Shown: positions 51,329-59,896 of the stretch, in pieces
Layout of the letters: each line of letters begins with the position of its first letter
Position numbering within the stretch: the stretch's first letter is position 1
Assembly (NCBI GenBank): GCA_027320105.1
Contig: DAHVMA010000036.1
Location: 78,985 to 142,984 of the forward strand
Length of the DNA: 64,000 nt
From: JAKAQB01 sp027320105
Lineage (GTDB): Bacteria; Actinomycetota; Acidimicrobiia; Acidimicrobiales; Palsa-688
Reading direction: 5' to 3'
Made by a program: the position numbers and the translations under genes
Notes under the pieces: model-generated
What the model was told of the DNA's origin: nothing
What the model saw: the letters and a program-made list of their open reading frames with translations, nothing else
Database searches by the model: none

Positions 51329-52117
51329 GGTACCCCTCCTGTCCTTCCTGGCCCGGACCGGGGCGGCTATCGATCTACACTTCTCTGGCCGACCTACGGA
51401 TGAGTGTAGACTAACCGTCTGGACAAGACAAGCCGGGGGCCGTGTCGCGGGCGGCGGTTGGGTCCCGCGTGGCGGCGTGCCGGCGTTCAGCAGGTAGGCG
51501 AGCACCGTGTCGGTGCAGGCGCGCTTGTACCACGCGTGCTGCTCCCGCCAGTCGTCCTCCTGGAGCCACTGGAAGTGCAGCCCCTCGACGATTGCCCGGA
51601 CGGCAACCGCGGCCTCGTCGACGTCGCGCACCTGGAACGTGCCGGCAGCGACGCCGCTGCGGATCACCTCGGCGTAGACCCGGTTGACGCTCGCGCGGAA
51701 CGCGGCGCTGATCTGCCCGAAGCCGCTCACGCGCGCCGCGTGGTCGATGAGGTCGAGGTAGGTGAGGTAGAACCGCCGGCTCTGATCCGGGCCGAGGAAG
51801 ATCGTCTCGATCATCGTCGCCACGGCATCGACGGGCGACGGAGCTCCCGCGACCGCATCGCGGATCCGATCGCCGATCTCCTCGAGCACCCAGGACATGG
51901 CCGCGCCGACGAGTTGCTCCTTCGTCTTGAAATAGTAGAGGACGATGCCCTTGCTCACGCCCGCCGCCGACGCGATCTCGTGGATCGGCACTCGCTCGAC
52001 GCCGCGGTCCGCGAACAGGCGGTACGCGCTCCGCACGATGTGGACCTGGCGCTCGGACAGCCCGCCGACGTCCGGCCGGCGGCCGACCCCCGGCTCGAGA
52101 CTCGCCGTCACCACCAC
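51293..52117 (-). CDS. TetR-family regulator lacking a stop at its usual end
   Basis: TetR protein with HTH IHEIASAAGVSKGIVLYYF near residues 45-63 and a ligand domain up to about residue 210 (HAWYKRACTDTVLAYLL). After that the frame runs on through about 60 unlike-protein residues, across the downstream promoter/operator and ribosome site, into VAYVIAGA of the ferredoxin start, and stops at the TGA overlapping ATG 51294. The native C terminus was probably near 51480. It is the best candidate regulator of the hcr operon just downstream, and perhaps of the bzd and ior-kor operons, which share operator-like repeats. Start GTG at 52117. Confidence 0.8.
   Translation of the reverse strand: MVVTASLEPGVGRRPDVGGLSERQVHIVRSAYRLFADRGVERVPIHEIASAAGVSKGIVLYYFKTKEQLVGAAMSWVLEEIGDRIRDAVAGAPSPVDAVATMIETIFLGPDQSRRFYLTYLDLIDHAARVSGFGQISAAFRASVNRVYAEVIRSGVAAGTFQVRDVDEAAVAVRAIVEGLHFQWLQEDDWREQHAWYKRACTDTVLAYLLNAGTPPRGTQPPPATRPPACLVQTVSLHSSVGRPEKCRSIAAPVRARKDRRGTVAYVIAGAAST
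51374..51410 (-). promoter_or_regulatory. operator-like inverted repeat at the hcr operon promoter
   Basis: Perfect 8-bp arms TCTACACT (51374-51381) and AGTGTAGA (51403-51410), 21 bp apart. The arm at 51403 contains the predicted -10 hexamer. It lies inside the 3' end of the TetR reading frame. Confidence 0.6.
51403..51431 (-). promoter_or_regulatory. predicted promoter of the ferredoxin-CoA-transferase-SDR-LeuCD-hcrCAB operon
   Basis: Minus strand: TTGTCT (51431-51426), 17-bp spacer, TACACT (51408-51403). Transcription would start near 51396, about 70 bp before the ferredoxin GTG at 51328. Confidence 0.55.
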
Positions 52118-52176
52118 ACGAGCCTAGCCTGTGGCCACCTGCGCACCCCGCCGCAGGCCGGCGGGTGGCGACCCGT

Positions 52177-52202
52177 GCCGCGGCGCCGGCCGGCGCCGCG
52201 GC
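52177..52202. terminator. 26-bp perfect GC palindrome downstream of the binding-protein gene
   Basis: Positions 52177-52202 read identically on both strands (all G and C). It lies between the stop of the ABC binding-protein gene (52236) and the start of the TetR gene (52117), both on the minus strand. It would form a very stable RNA stem and is a candidate terminator for the transporter gene; there is no U-tract. Confidence 0.5.
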
Positions 52203-52235
52203 GTGCTCCCTGCGACTCTGCCGCGGAGACGCAGC

Positions 52236-53528
52236 TCAGCAAGCGGTGTGGACCTTGGTGAAGCTCGTCGGCTCGAGGGTGCCGTTCACGTCACGGGTGA
52301 TGGCGACCTGGGACGCTGTGAGCCCGGAGTGGTCGGTCGAGCTGAAGCGGTAGGTGCCGTCGCCGGTGGTGATCGTCATCGTGGACAGCGCCTTCGCGAT
52401 GCCAGCCGGCGTGGGCCCGTTCTCGCGGATCGCCTGGGCGATCATGGCCACCGCGCCGCCCGCATCGTAGGCGAACTCCGGCGGGAAGTAGCCGTTGGTC
52501 TTCTGGAAGGTGCTGGCGAACGACGTGATGACCGACCGCCCCGGGTAGCAGCTCGGGAGGTAGGGGGCGATGCCGCCAATCGAGCTGGCGATGATCGCGC
52601 CATCGCCAGCCGAGCCGACCGTCTTGGTGTAGAGGTACGACGCCTCAGCGTGGCTGAAGAGCAGGGCCATCGTGAGCCCCATCGCCCGGAACTGCTTGGT
52701 CAGGGTGACCTCCGCCGGGCCGGCGCCCCAGACCATGAGCCCCTGGGGGTTGGCCGCCTTCGCCTGGGTGAGGATCGTGGTGAAGTCCGTGGCCGTCACC
52801 GAGAACTCTCCGTCGTAGACGAAGTGGACGCCGTAGCTCGGCGCCATCGCCTTCATGTTGTCCCAGCCTGCCGTCGGAAAGGCCGTGGTGTCGCGCGCGA
52901 CAGCCATCTTCGTCAGGCCCTTTTCCTTCATGTAGGCAAGGAGCTCCTCGGCGACGATCTTCGTCGTCGGCGGCGTCATGTAGACGTAGTAGTTGACCGG
53001 CGAGACGAGGTTGTCCGCAGCGGCGGTGTCGATGGTGGGGATCTTCGCCCGCGCGGCGTACGACTCTGTCGCCACCGCCGAGGAGGAGAAGACCGGGCCG
53101 ACGATCGCCACTACGCCGTCAGACACGAGCGTCTGGTAGTCGGTCACCGCCTGGGTCGGGTCGGTCGCGTCATCGAGGACGATGAGGTCGATCTTGCGCC
53201 CGCCGATCCCTCCGGCCGCGTTGATGGCATTGACCTCCTGTTCCGCGCCGAGCTTGTCGTTCGTGCCGAGCGGCGTGTAGGGGCCCGACAAGGACGTGAT
53301 CATCCCGATCTTGATCGGGCCCTTCTGCCCGGCCGCTGCGGTGCTCGGCGTGGTGGTGCTCGGCGTGGTGGTGCTCGGCGACGAGCTCGGCGAGGAGCTT
53401 CCGCACGCCGCCATCAACGCGGATGCGACCACGAGCACCGCCGCCACGACGGGCGTCTTGCGGACGCCCCGGCGCTCGATACCGCTGCGACGCTGAACGT
53501 TGCTGCTTGGCTGCTTGTCATGTGCCAC
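52236..53528 (-). CDS. ABC transporter substrate-binding lipoprotein, Liv type
   Basis: A 430-residue periplasmic-binding protein (type 1 fold) for a branched-chain amino acid/aromatic-acid importer. An N-terminal signal with lipobox LMAACGSS near residues 38-45 is followed by a Ser/Thr/Pro linker (STTTPSTTTPS). Then come the binding domain start (IKIGMITSLSGPYTPLGTND), KIDLIVLDDATDPTQAVTD near 112, IVGPVFSSSAVATESYA near 140 and FAYDAGGAVAMIAQAI near 368. It is the only such gene in the window and the likely partner of LivGFHM encoded 47 kb away, bracketing the catabolic region. GTG start at 53528 preceded by a G-rich ribosome site. Confidence 0.9.
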   Translation of the reverse strand: MAHDKQPSSNVQRRSGIERRGVRKTPVVAAVLVVASALMAACGSSSPSSSPSTTTPSTTTPSTAAAGQKGPIKIGMITSLSGPYTPLGTNDKLGAEQEVNAINAAGGIGGRKIDLIVLDDATDPTQAVTDYQTLVSDGVVAIVGPVFSSSAVATESYAARAKIPTIDTAAADNLVSPVNYYVYMTPPTTKIVAEELLAYMKEKGLTKMAVARDTTAFPTAGWDNMKAMAPSYGVHFVYDGEFSVTATDFTTILTQAKAANPQGLMVWGAGPAEVTLTKQFRAMGLTMALLFSHAEASYLYTKTVGSAGDGAIIASSIGGIAPYLPSCYPGRSVITSFASTFQKTNGYFPPEFAYDAGGAVAMIAQAIRENGPTPAGIAKALSTMTITTGDGTYRFSSTDHSGLTASQVAITRDVNGTLEPTSFTKVHTAC

Positions 53529-53552
53529 GATCGCACCCCCCGTTCTCTTGCC

Positions 53553-53612
53553 CGTCGAACGTTCGACGAACTTACGTCGACCAGTTTGCTATACGTAGCA
53601 TGTTTCTGTCAA
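53553..53612 (-). promoter_or_regulatory. promoter/operator region of the binding-protein gene
   Basis: A perfect -35 hexamer TTGACA (minus strand, 53612-53607) is followed by AT-richer CTACGTATAGCAAAC, in which no -10 box sits at exactly 17 bp. A 16-bp perfect palindrome CGTCGAACGTTCGACG lies at 53553-53568, between this and the GTG start. The palindrome is a good candidate operator in the 5' leader. Confidence 0.5.
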
Positions 53613-54076
53613 GCACGCCTCCAGCTCCACATGGCTCAGCTGGGCCGATCCTCGCCCCCAACAAGCCCGCCAGGCGCCCGTAGACCACATCCGAAGCCGC
53701 GAGCGCCACAGCAGACGCCGGCCCGGGGCGGCGACCCGCGCCGGCGTCCGGTAGCCGCCGGCCGGGGTCGGGAGGCGGGGCGGGGGGTGGGGGGCGCCAG
53801 CTGGCGGGCAGAGCCCATGGTGGCCAGCGGTGGCTGGAGGATCTCTCATGGCGGCGCCCCAGGTCCCCGGGCGCGAGGTCGGCCACGGAGGGCGTGACGC
53901 CGCCGGCGCAGGTGCCCGAAAGTGGGTGCGTAGAGCCGAAGTGGGTGCATTCGATGCCCATACGGGCACTGAACGGACCCAGTTCCAGTTGCGTCCTAAC
54001 GCCGGGCACGCCTTCAGCGACGAGCGCTCTGCCCGCTTCTACGACCCCGCCCTCGACCGGGCCACGGGCACCTCCG
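53613..54076. other. intergenic region without a recognisable gene
   Basis: About 460 bp of GC-rich DNA. Two near copies of GTGGGTGC stand at 53922-53956. Open frames on both strands give low-complexity Arg/Pro/Ala protein with no family resemblance. This stretch marks the change from the aromatic-acid cluster to unrelated genes. Confidence 0.5.
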
Positions 54077-54793
54077 TCAGCCGCCCCTCGTGAGGCGCAG
54101 CGCGAGGGCGACCCCGCCCAGGTAGCCGGCGTGCTCGTCGGCGGGGAGGGATGCGAGGTGGCAGGCGACGGTCCCCCAGTCGCCCCTCGCGACCGGGCCA
54201 GTGAGCGCCGCCTCCGGCCCCTGCCGGGCGACGTCGTCGAGGGCGGCGCGTGCCAGGGAAAGGAAGTCACCGAGCTGCAGACCAGCGATCTCCGCCAGAC
54301 GGGCAACCTGGCCGAGCGTGGCGACCACGTGGTTGGCGGCCACGGTGGCCGCCGCGTGATAGGTCGCGCGGACCTCGTCTCGGATCTCGACGGCCCGGCC
54401 GCCGAGCACCCCGGCGATGGTGGCCGCGATCGGGTCACCGGCGACGCCGAAGGTGGCCCCCGAGAGGAGACGCTCCGCACCGGTCGGCCCGGCCGGTAGT
54501 GGCACCAGGGGGTGCAGGACGGCCCTGCGTTCGTGAGGGGCGAGCACATCGGGTCCGAGGGCCCCCGACATGTGCAGGACGGCCGTCGAGGGCACCCCCC
54601 GTACGCTGGCGGCCAGCCCGGCGATCGCCCCGTCTGGTGTGGCCAGCACTAGGGCGTCCACCCCTTCGGCTGCGCCGGACGGGTCGTCACCCCTACCGAG
54701 CAGGCCAGCGATCTCCCAGCCTGCGCTGGAGAGCGCGCCGGCGAACGCACTACCGGCTCTCCCGGGCCCGATGATCCGCACGGACGGCACCAC
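54077..54793 (-). CDS. DUF2520/Rossmann-like NAD(P)-binding protein
   Basis: A 238-residue protein of the F420/NADP oxidoreductase-like superfamily with a C-terminal DUF2520 helical domain. Visible are VRIIGPGRAGSAFAGALSSA (GxGxxG at residues 7-14), ALVLATPDGAIAGLAA near 51, LHMSGALGPDVLAPHE near 74, LHPLVPLP near 92 and helical segments YHAAATVAANHVVATLGQ near 147. The DUF2520 family often neighbours pantothenate genes (panC); none is seen here. GTG at 54791-54793 chosen at the start of the fold; a GTG one codon later is equally possible. Confidence 0.8.
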   Translation of the reverse strand: MVPSVRIIGPGRAGSAFAGALSSAGWEIAGLLGRGDDPSGAAEGVDALVLATPDGAIAGLAASVRGVPSTAVLHMSGALGPDVLAPHERRAVLHPLVPLPAGPTGAERLLSGATFGVAGDPIAATIAGVLGGRAVEIRDEVRATYHAAATVAANHVVATLGQVARLAEIAGLQLGDFLSLARAALDDVARQGPEAALTGPVARGDWGTVACHLASLPADEHAGYLGGVALALRLTRGG

Positions 54794-54914
54794 CTGGACG
54801 CTACGCGGCCGGCGCTGCCCGGTCACAGTCCGGCAACGGGGGCCGGTGGGCAGGTCGACCTGCCCTGCGAATGGCGGGTCGAGCCCGTCGGCGGAGCGCG
54901 GATCGCCCGATGGG

Positions 54915-56135
54915 TCAGCCCGTCCGGCGGAGGACGACCCGGTCGGGGGTGAGCCCGGAGACGCTACGGGCGCCGAGCAGGGCCATCGTCGTGCGGATCT
55001 CGGCCGCAAGGATGTCGGCGGCCTTCTGCACGCCCCGCTCCCCGCCGGCCATCAACCCGTAGAGGTATGCCCGCCCGACCATGCAGGCCCGGGCCCCGAG
55101 GGCTACGGCCGCCACCACGTCGTCGCCGGAGAGGATCCCGCCGTCGAGGTAGACCTCGGCCCGGTCGCCGACCGCGTCGAGCACCGCCGGGAGCTGCTCG
55201 AGAGGTACCGGGGCCCGGTCGAGCTGGCGGCCACCGTGATTGGAGATCACCACTGCGTCCGCTCCGGCGTCCACCACCTCCGCGGCGTCTTCCGCTCGCT
55301 GCAACCCCTTCACCACCAGCGGGCCGGGCCAGGCCGAGCGGAGCCACTCGACGTCGGCGATGGTGGCTCCCGGATCGAACATGCGCCGGGCCAGCTCGGC
55401 GACGGTCCCATCGAAGCGTTCGAGAGAGGCGAACTCGAGCGGCTCGGTGGTGAGCAGGTCCCACCACCACAGCGGGCGGGTGGCGGCGTCCAGGAAGGTC
55501 CGCAAGCTGAGCGATGGCGGGATGGTCAGGCCGTTGCGCACGTCCCGCAGGCGGGTGCCGGGGACCGGGGCGTCCACGGTGAGCACCAGGGCCTCGTAGC
55601 CGGCCTCTCTTGCACGCTGCACGAAGTCGCGACCCGCCCCCCGGTCGCGCCACAGGTACAGCTGGAACCACAGCCGCGTCCCGGGTGCCTCGGCCGCCAG
55701 CCTCTCCACCGAGGTGGTGCCCATCGTGGAGAGGGCGTACGGGATGCCCGTGCGGCCCGCCACCCGGCCCACGGCCGGCTCGCCCTCGGTGTGCATCATC
55801 CGGGTGAACCCGGTCGGGGCGAACACCAGGGGCAGGCCCGCAGGTCGGCCTAGGATGCTCGTCGACGGGTCGACCTCCGACACGTCTTGGAGCACGGTGG
55901 GACGCCACTCCACCCGGTCGAAGCAATCCCGCATCCGGGCCAGGGCTCGCTCGGTGCCGGCGGCCCCGTCGGTGTAGTCGAACACAGCACGGGGCGCCCG
56001 TCGCCGGGCCGCCCGGCGCAGGTCCGGGATGGACGCCACCCCCGCCAGCCGGCGTTCGACCGGATCGAGGCGTGCCGGGCGGGGCCGGAGGATCGGAGCG
56101 AGCTCGTCCCAGCGGGGGATCCGTCGCGCGGTCAC
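54915..56135 (-). CDS. FMN-dependent alpha-hydroxyacid dehydrogenase (LldD family)
   Basis: A 406-residue (S)-2-hydroxyacid oxidase/L-lactate dehydrogenase-like protein. Blocks: FDYTDGAAGTERALARMRDC near residue 65, PLVFAPTGFTRMMHTEGEPA near 110, the active-site stretch LVVKGLQRAEDAAEVVDAGA near 280, ISNHGGRQLDRAP (catalytic His, Arg) near 303 and EVYLDGGILSGDDVVAAVAL near 332 (FMN phosphate). Start GTG at 56135 (VTARRIPRWDELAP); a GTG 8 codons earlier is possible. An electron acceptor is not evident. Confidence 0.88.
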   Translation of the reverse strand: MTARRIPRWDELAPILRPRPARLDPVERRLAGVASIPDLRRAARRRAPRAVFDYTDGAAGTERALARMRDCFDRVEWRPTVLQDVSEVDPSTSILGRPAGLPLVFAPTGFTRMMHTEGEPAVGRVAGRTGIPYALSTMGTTSVERLAAEAPGTRLWFQLYLWRDRGAGRDFVQRAREAGYEALVLTVDAPVPGTRLRDVRNGLTIPPSLSLRTFLDAATRPLWWWDLLTTEPLEFASLERFDGTVAELARRMFDPGATIADVEWLRSAWPGPLVVKGLQRAEDAAEVVDAGADAVVISNHGGRQLDRAPVPLEQLPAVLDAVGDRAEVYLDGGILSGDDVVAAVALGARACMVGRAYLYGLMAGGERGVQKAADILAAEIRTTMALLGARSVSGLTPDRVVLRRTG

Positions 56136-56239
56136 GCGGTACTTGCTACACCCCACGGGGGCAAGTCGGCACCCCCAGCACCGGGTAGCTACCGTCTGGG
56201 CCGTGCTGCGATGCGCCGGTTGCGGTGCTTCGGTGCACG

Positions 56240-56983
56240 TCATCGCCCGGAGCGGCCGAGGTGGAGCAGGACCTCCAAGGTGCCCGTGTTGCTCACCCTG
56301 GTGATGGCGAAGCTCGGGTTGGGGATCTTCCATTCCCGGAACAGGATCGGGATCTCGGCGTTGAGGTCGATGGCCCCGGCGGAGACCCGCTCGCCCCGGA
56401 TGGTGAAATGGACGACCCGGGTCACACCCCGCATGGTCAACCGCCCCGTCGCCACCACCGGCACGACCTTGCCGACGGGGGGCAGGGAGCCGAGCCGGAT
56501 CGGCTGCGAGAGCCGGAACGAGGCCAGCGGGTAGGTGCCGGTCCTCATGATGTAGTCCCGCCACATCAACTCCCGCCCAGCCTGGTTGGTGAGAACCGAC
56601 GCCATCTGGACCCGGAAGTCGGCGGCGACCAGCTCGGCGCCCGAGAAGGTCATCGTGCCCGTGACCCGGTGGGTGCGCCCCACGGCGGTGTGCGGCAGGC
56701 CGAAGAGGACCTCGTGCACCCGGTAGCCGACCTCCGAACCGCTGCCGACCGTCCAGGTCCCGCTCAACGGGCCGGCAGCGGCTTCGGAGACCGCGCCCCG
56801 GGGTAACGACAGCCGCCCGGGTGTGGGCGAGAGGAGGTCCTGGACGATGAAGGCGACGAGGGTGATGCCGAGTGCCGCCCAACCCAGCCCCGCGTACAGC
56901 CACCACCGCCGCCGCCGCCGGGGCGTTCCCCTCCGGCCGGGCGCAGTGCTGGGACGTGTCGTGGTCACCGCTCCACTATCCAC
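56240..56983 (-). CDS. YceI-family protein with N-terminal membrane anchor
   Basis: A 247-residue protein: basic N terminus (PGRRGTPRRRRRWW), one transmembrane helix (LYAGLGWAALGITLVAFIVQ) at about residues 29-48, then a YceI lipocalin-like domain (GTWTVGSGSEVGYRVHEVLF, VGRTHRVTGTMTFSGAE, VTRVVHFTIRGE, IPNPSFAI). Family members bind polyisoprenoid-type lipids outside the cytoplasm. Start taken at GTG 56983; a second GTG at 56968 is possible. Confidence 0.85.
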   Translation of the reverse strand: MDSGAVTTTRPSTAPGRRGTPRRRRRWWLYAGLGWAALGITLVAFIVQDLLSPTPGRLSLPRGAVSEAAAGPLSGTWTVGSGSEVGYRVHEVLFGLPHTAVGRTHRVTGTMTFSGAELVAADFRVQMASVLTNQAGRELMWRDYIMRTGTYPLASFRLSQPIRLGSLPPVGKVVPVVATGRLTMRGVTRVVHFTIRGERVSAGAIDLNAEIPILFREWKIPNPSFAITRVSNTGTLEVLLHLGRSGR

Positions 56984-57010
56984 CCGAGCCGGTCGTTCAC
57001 GCGTGGCGCG

Positions 57011-58264
57011 TCACCGCTCGAAGCGGCCCACGCACTCGACGTGGGGGGTCTGGGGGAACGCGTCAACCAGCGTGACCGACACCAGGCGCCACCCCTCGCC
57101 GGCGAGCAGCCGGGCGTCGCGGCCGAGCGACGCCGGGTCGCAGCTGACGAGGGCGAGGACGCCGGCGCCGGTGGCCGACACGGCGCCCACCCCGGGGCGG
57201 CCGAGGCCGGGGCGGGCCGGATCGGCGATCACGGCGCCGCCGGCGGCCGGCCCCCGCACCACCCCCGGCCGCCACCGGCCCACCTCCGACGCCACGATCC
57301 GGGCGTCGAGGTCGGCGAGGTTGTGACGGGCGTCGGCCACCGCCGACGGCGAGCACTCGACGGCCAGGAGGGAGGAGCCCAACCGGGACGCGGCGACGCC
57401 ACCCAGCAGGCCGACGCCGGCGTAGAGGTCGACGAGATGCCCGACAGGCCCGTCACCGAGGGCGGCGAGCACGCTCGCAGCCAAGGCGCCGGCCGCCGCC
57501 GGCCCCGCCTGGAAGAACGACCCCGCCCCCACCCGCCAGCGCCGCCCCCCGGCGTCGTCGTGCACGAAGCCCCGCTCCCGGGGCCCGACCAGGGAAGCGC
57601 CCGCCGGCAGGGTGACGGGCGCCGCCGGCCGCCGGTCGACGATGGCGAGCCGCTCGCCACCGGCCACCCCGACGCGAAACGTCACCCGCCGGACGCCTGG
57701 CAGGCGGGACTCGACGATCAGCTCCTCGAGCGACGGGTGGGCGACGAGGCACGACGACGGGGCGACGGTGGCGTGGCTCCTGCCCCGCCGGTAGGCGGGC
57801 CGGCCATCACGCCCGACGGCGAGGTGGACGGTGGTGCGGTACCCGCCGGCGGGCAGCCGGACGCTGCGCAGGGGCACGTCCGGCTGCACCCCGCCGACGC
57901 GCCGCAGGGCGTCGGCGACGATCGCCTCCTTCAGCCGCACCTGGGCGTCCGGGGCGACGTGCTGCCACCCGCAGCCGCCGCAACCGAGGAGGCGGGACGG
58001 GCAGGGGGGCGCGACCCGATCCGGTGAGGCGGCGACGACATCGGCCACGCGGGCCCGGGCGTAGTCGCGATGGACCTCGACGGCCTCGGCGTCGACGGTC
58101 TCGCCGGGGAGCCCTCCCTCGACGAGCACCACCCGCCCGTCGCCGAGCCGCCCGATGCCGTCGCCGCCGGCGGCGACGCCCGTGCCGAGGGTGAGCCGGA
58201 CGGGGCCGCCAGTGCTCGCAGCTGCGGGCGAGATCGGTGCGCCTCCGTGGTCGGGCCGCTCCAT
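57011..58264 (-). CDS. TrmA/RumA-type class I SAM-dependent RNA (uracil-5) methyltransferase
   Basis: A 417-residue RNA m5U methyltransferase-like protein. It has an N-terminal TRAM-like beta domain (VRLTLGTGVAAGGDGIGRLG, VLVEGGLPGETVDAE), [4Fe-4S] Cys in CPSRLLGCGGCGWQHV near residue 88, a SAM motif in VDLYAGVGLLGGVAASRLG near 278, and the catalytic-Cys motif ALVSCDPASLGRDARLL near 370. The closing VDAFPQTPHVECVGRF is typical. The ATG lies 3 bp from the divergent DUF885 start. Confidence 0.9.
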   Translation of the reverse strand: MERPDHGGAPISPAAASTGGPVRLTLGTGVAAGGDGIGRLGDGRVVLVEGGLPGETVDAEAVEVHRDYARARVADVVAASPDRVAPPCPSRLLGCGGCGWQHVAPDAQVRLKEAIVADALRRVGGVQPDVPLRSVRLPAGGYRTTVHLAVGRDGRPAYRRGRSHATVAPSSCLVAHPSLEELIVESRLPGVRRVTFRVGVAGGERLAIVDRRPAAPVTLPAGASLVGPRERGFVHDDAGGRRWRVGAGSFFQAGPAAAGALAASVLAALGDGPVGHLVDLYAGVGLLGGVAASRLGSSLLAVECSPSAVADARHNLADLDARIVASEVGRWRPGVVRGPAAGGAVIADPARPGLGRPGVGAVSATGAGVLALVSCDPASLGRDARLLAGEGWRLVSVTLVDAFPQTPHVECVGRFER

Positions 58265-58267
58265 AGG

Positions 58268-59896
58268 ATGCCCAGGATGCCAGCCGTCGACGACCTGCTG
58301 GAGGCGTGGATCGGGGAGGAGGCGGAGCGGGCCCCGACGCGGGCCACGGCCCTCGGGCTGGCGGGCGGGGACGACCGGCTCGGCGACTTCGGGGCGGACC
58401 GGTGGCGGTCGGAGCGGGTGGCGGACGGGCGCACAGCGGCGGCGATCGAGGGGATCGACCTGGCCGGGTGCTCCCCCGACGAGCAGGCCGACCTCGTGCT
58501 CGTGCTGTCGGAGCTGGCCGGCCGCCGGGTCATGGAGGATTGGGAGGGGTGGCGACGCAACCCGGCGGTGTACCTCGACGCGTGCATGCAGGGGGTGTTC
58601 GACCTGTGGCTGCACCGCCTGCGACCCGAGCCCGAGATCGTCGAGTCGACGCTGCACCGGCTGGGAGAGGTCCCCGGGGTCCTGGCGGCGGCCCGGACGA
58701 ACTTGAGCGAGGACCTGATGCCGGCCCTGTTCGCGAGGAGGGGGGTGGCGACGGCGCGCGCCGGGGTCCGTTACCTCGCCGAGCAGCTCCCCTCCGAGGC
58801 CGCCGACCCCGAGGCCCGCCAGCGCCTGGGCGCGGCGGCGACGGAGGCGGCGGCGGCGCTCCAGTCGTTCGCTGCCTGGCTCGAGGACGCCGAAAACCGC
58901 AGCCGTGGGCACTGGGCCATCGGCGAAGCGCGCTACAGCGCTTTGCTGGTGGACCGGGAGCTGCTCGGCGCCGACGCTGCGGAACTGAACCAGCGGGGGT
59001 CGGCGGCCTACGACGAGCTGGCCGGCGAGATGGCCGCCCTCGCAGCCGAGATCGACCCCGGCGCCGGGGGCTGGGAGCGCCTGCTCGCCGCCCTCGACCA
59101 GGACTGCCCGGCCACACCGCAGGAGATGCGAGACGCTTACGAGCGGTCCTGCCAGGAGGCCCGGCAGTTCCTCGTGGACCGCCAGCTGGTTTCGTTCCCC
59201 GACGGCGAGCGCTGCGTGGTGGTGCCCTCCCCGGTGTTCCAGCGGCCGGTGCTCGCCGTGGCGTCCTACACGGAGCCGCCGCCGTTCTCCACCTCGAGGG
59301 TCGGGCACTTCTTCGTCCCCTACCCGCCCGACGGCGAGAGCCCCGAAGGCGTCCGCCAGCGCCTCGCCTCCAACGGCTTCCACGCCATACCGACGACGGC
59401 GGTCCACGAGGCCTACCCCGGGCATCACTGGCAGCTGGTGTGGTCGGCAGCCACGCCCCGACCGGTGCGCAAGGTCGTCACCACGTCGTACTTCGTGGAG
59501 GGCTGGGCGCTGTACGCCGAGGCGATGATGCGGCAGGAGGGGTTCTTCACCGACCCCCGCGCCGTGCTCTCCCACCTCGCGGCGCGCCTGTTCCGGGCGG
59601 CCCGCATCGTCGTCGACACCGCCTTGCACTGCAGGGAGATGACTGTGGAGGAGGCGGTCACCTACATGGAGCGCAAGGTCGCCATGACCCCGGCGGTGGC
59701 GCGCGCCGAGGTCGAGCGGTACTGCTCGTGGCCGACGCAGGCGGCGTCGTACCTCACCGGCTCGTTGCAGATCGAGGCGCTGCGGGATCGGTGGCTGGGC
59801 GAGCGCCGCGGCGACCTGCGGTCCTTCCACGACGCCGTGGCGGCAAGCCCGGGCCTTCCCGTGGCCCTGGTCGAGCGGCTCCTGTTGGGCGGCTAA
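58268..59896 (+). CDS. DUF885 family protein (putative zinc carboxypeptidase-like)
   Basis: A 542-residue DUF885 protein. It is largely helical with HEXXH-like metal site AVHEAYPGHHWQLVW near residue 379, then YFVEGWALYAEAMM near 413 and YCSWPTQAASYLTGSLQIEA near 480, all hallmarks of the family. Function in most organisms is uncertain; a peptidase or hydrolase role is inferred from the metal motif. Start at ATG 58268, with an alternative ATG at 58277. It is divergent from trmA with 3 bp between starts, and its stop overlaps the TetR stop on the other strand. Confidence 0.85.
   Translation: MPRMPAVDDLLEAWIGEEAERAPTRATALGLAGGDDRLGDFGADRWRSERVADGRTAAAIEGIDLAGCSPDEQADLVLVLSELAGRRVMEDWEGWRRNPAVYLDACMQGVFDLWLHRLRPEPEIVESTLHRLGEVPGVLAAARTNLSEDLMPALFARRGVATARAGVRYLAEQLPSEAADPEARQRLGAAATEAAAALQSFAAWLEDAENRSRGHWAIGEARYSALLVDRELLGADAAELNQRGSAAYDELAGEMAALAAEIDPGAGGWERLLAALDQDCPATPQEMRDAYERSCQEARQFLVDRQLVSFPDGERCVVVPSPVFQRPVLAVASYTEPPPFSTSRVGHFFVPYPPDGESPEGVRQRLASNGFHAIPTTAVHEAYPGHHWQLVWSAATPRPVRKVVTTSYFVEGWALYAEAMMRQEGFFTDPRAVLSHLAARLFRAARIVVDTALHCREMTVEEAVTYMERKVAMTPAVARAEVERYCSWPTQAASYLTGSLQIEALRDRWLGERRGDLRSFHDAVAASPGLPVALVERLLLGG

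Noticed and set aside
53613..54076. Transposon or gene remnant in the intergenic region
   Set aside because: Only two short GTGGGTGC copies and no terminal inverted repeats, target duplication or transposase similarity.
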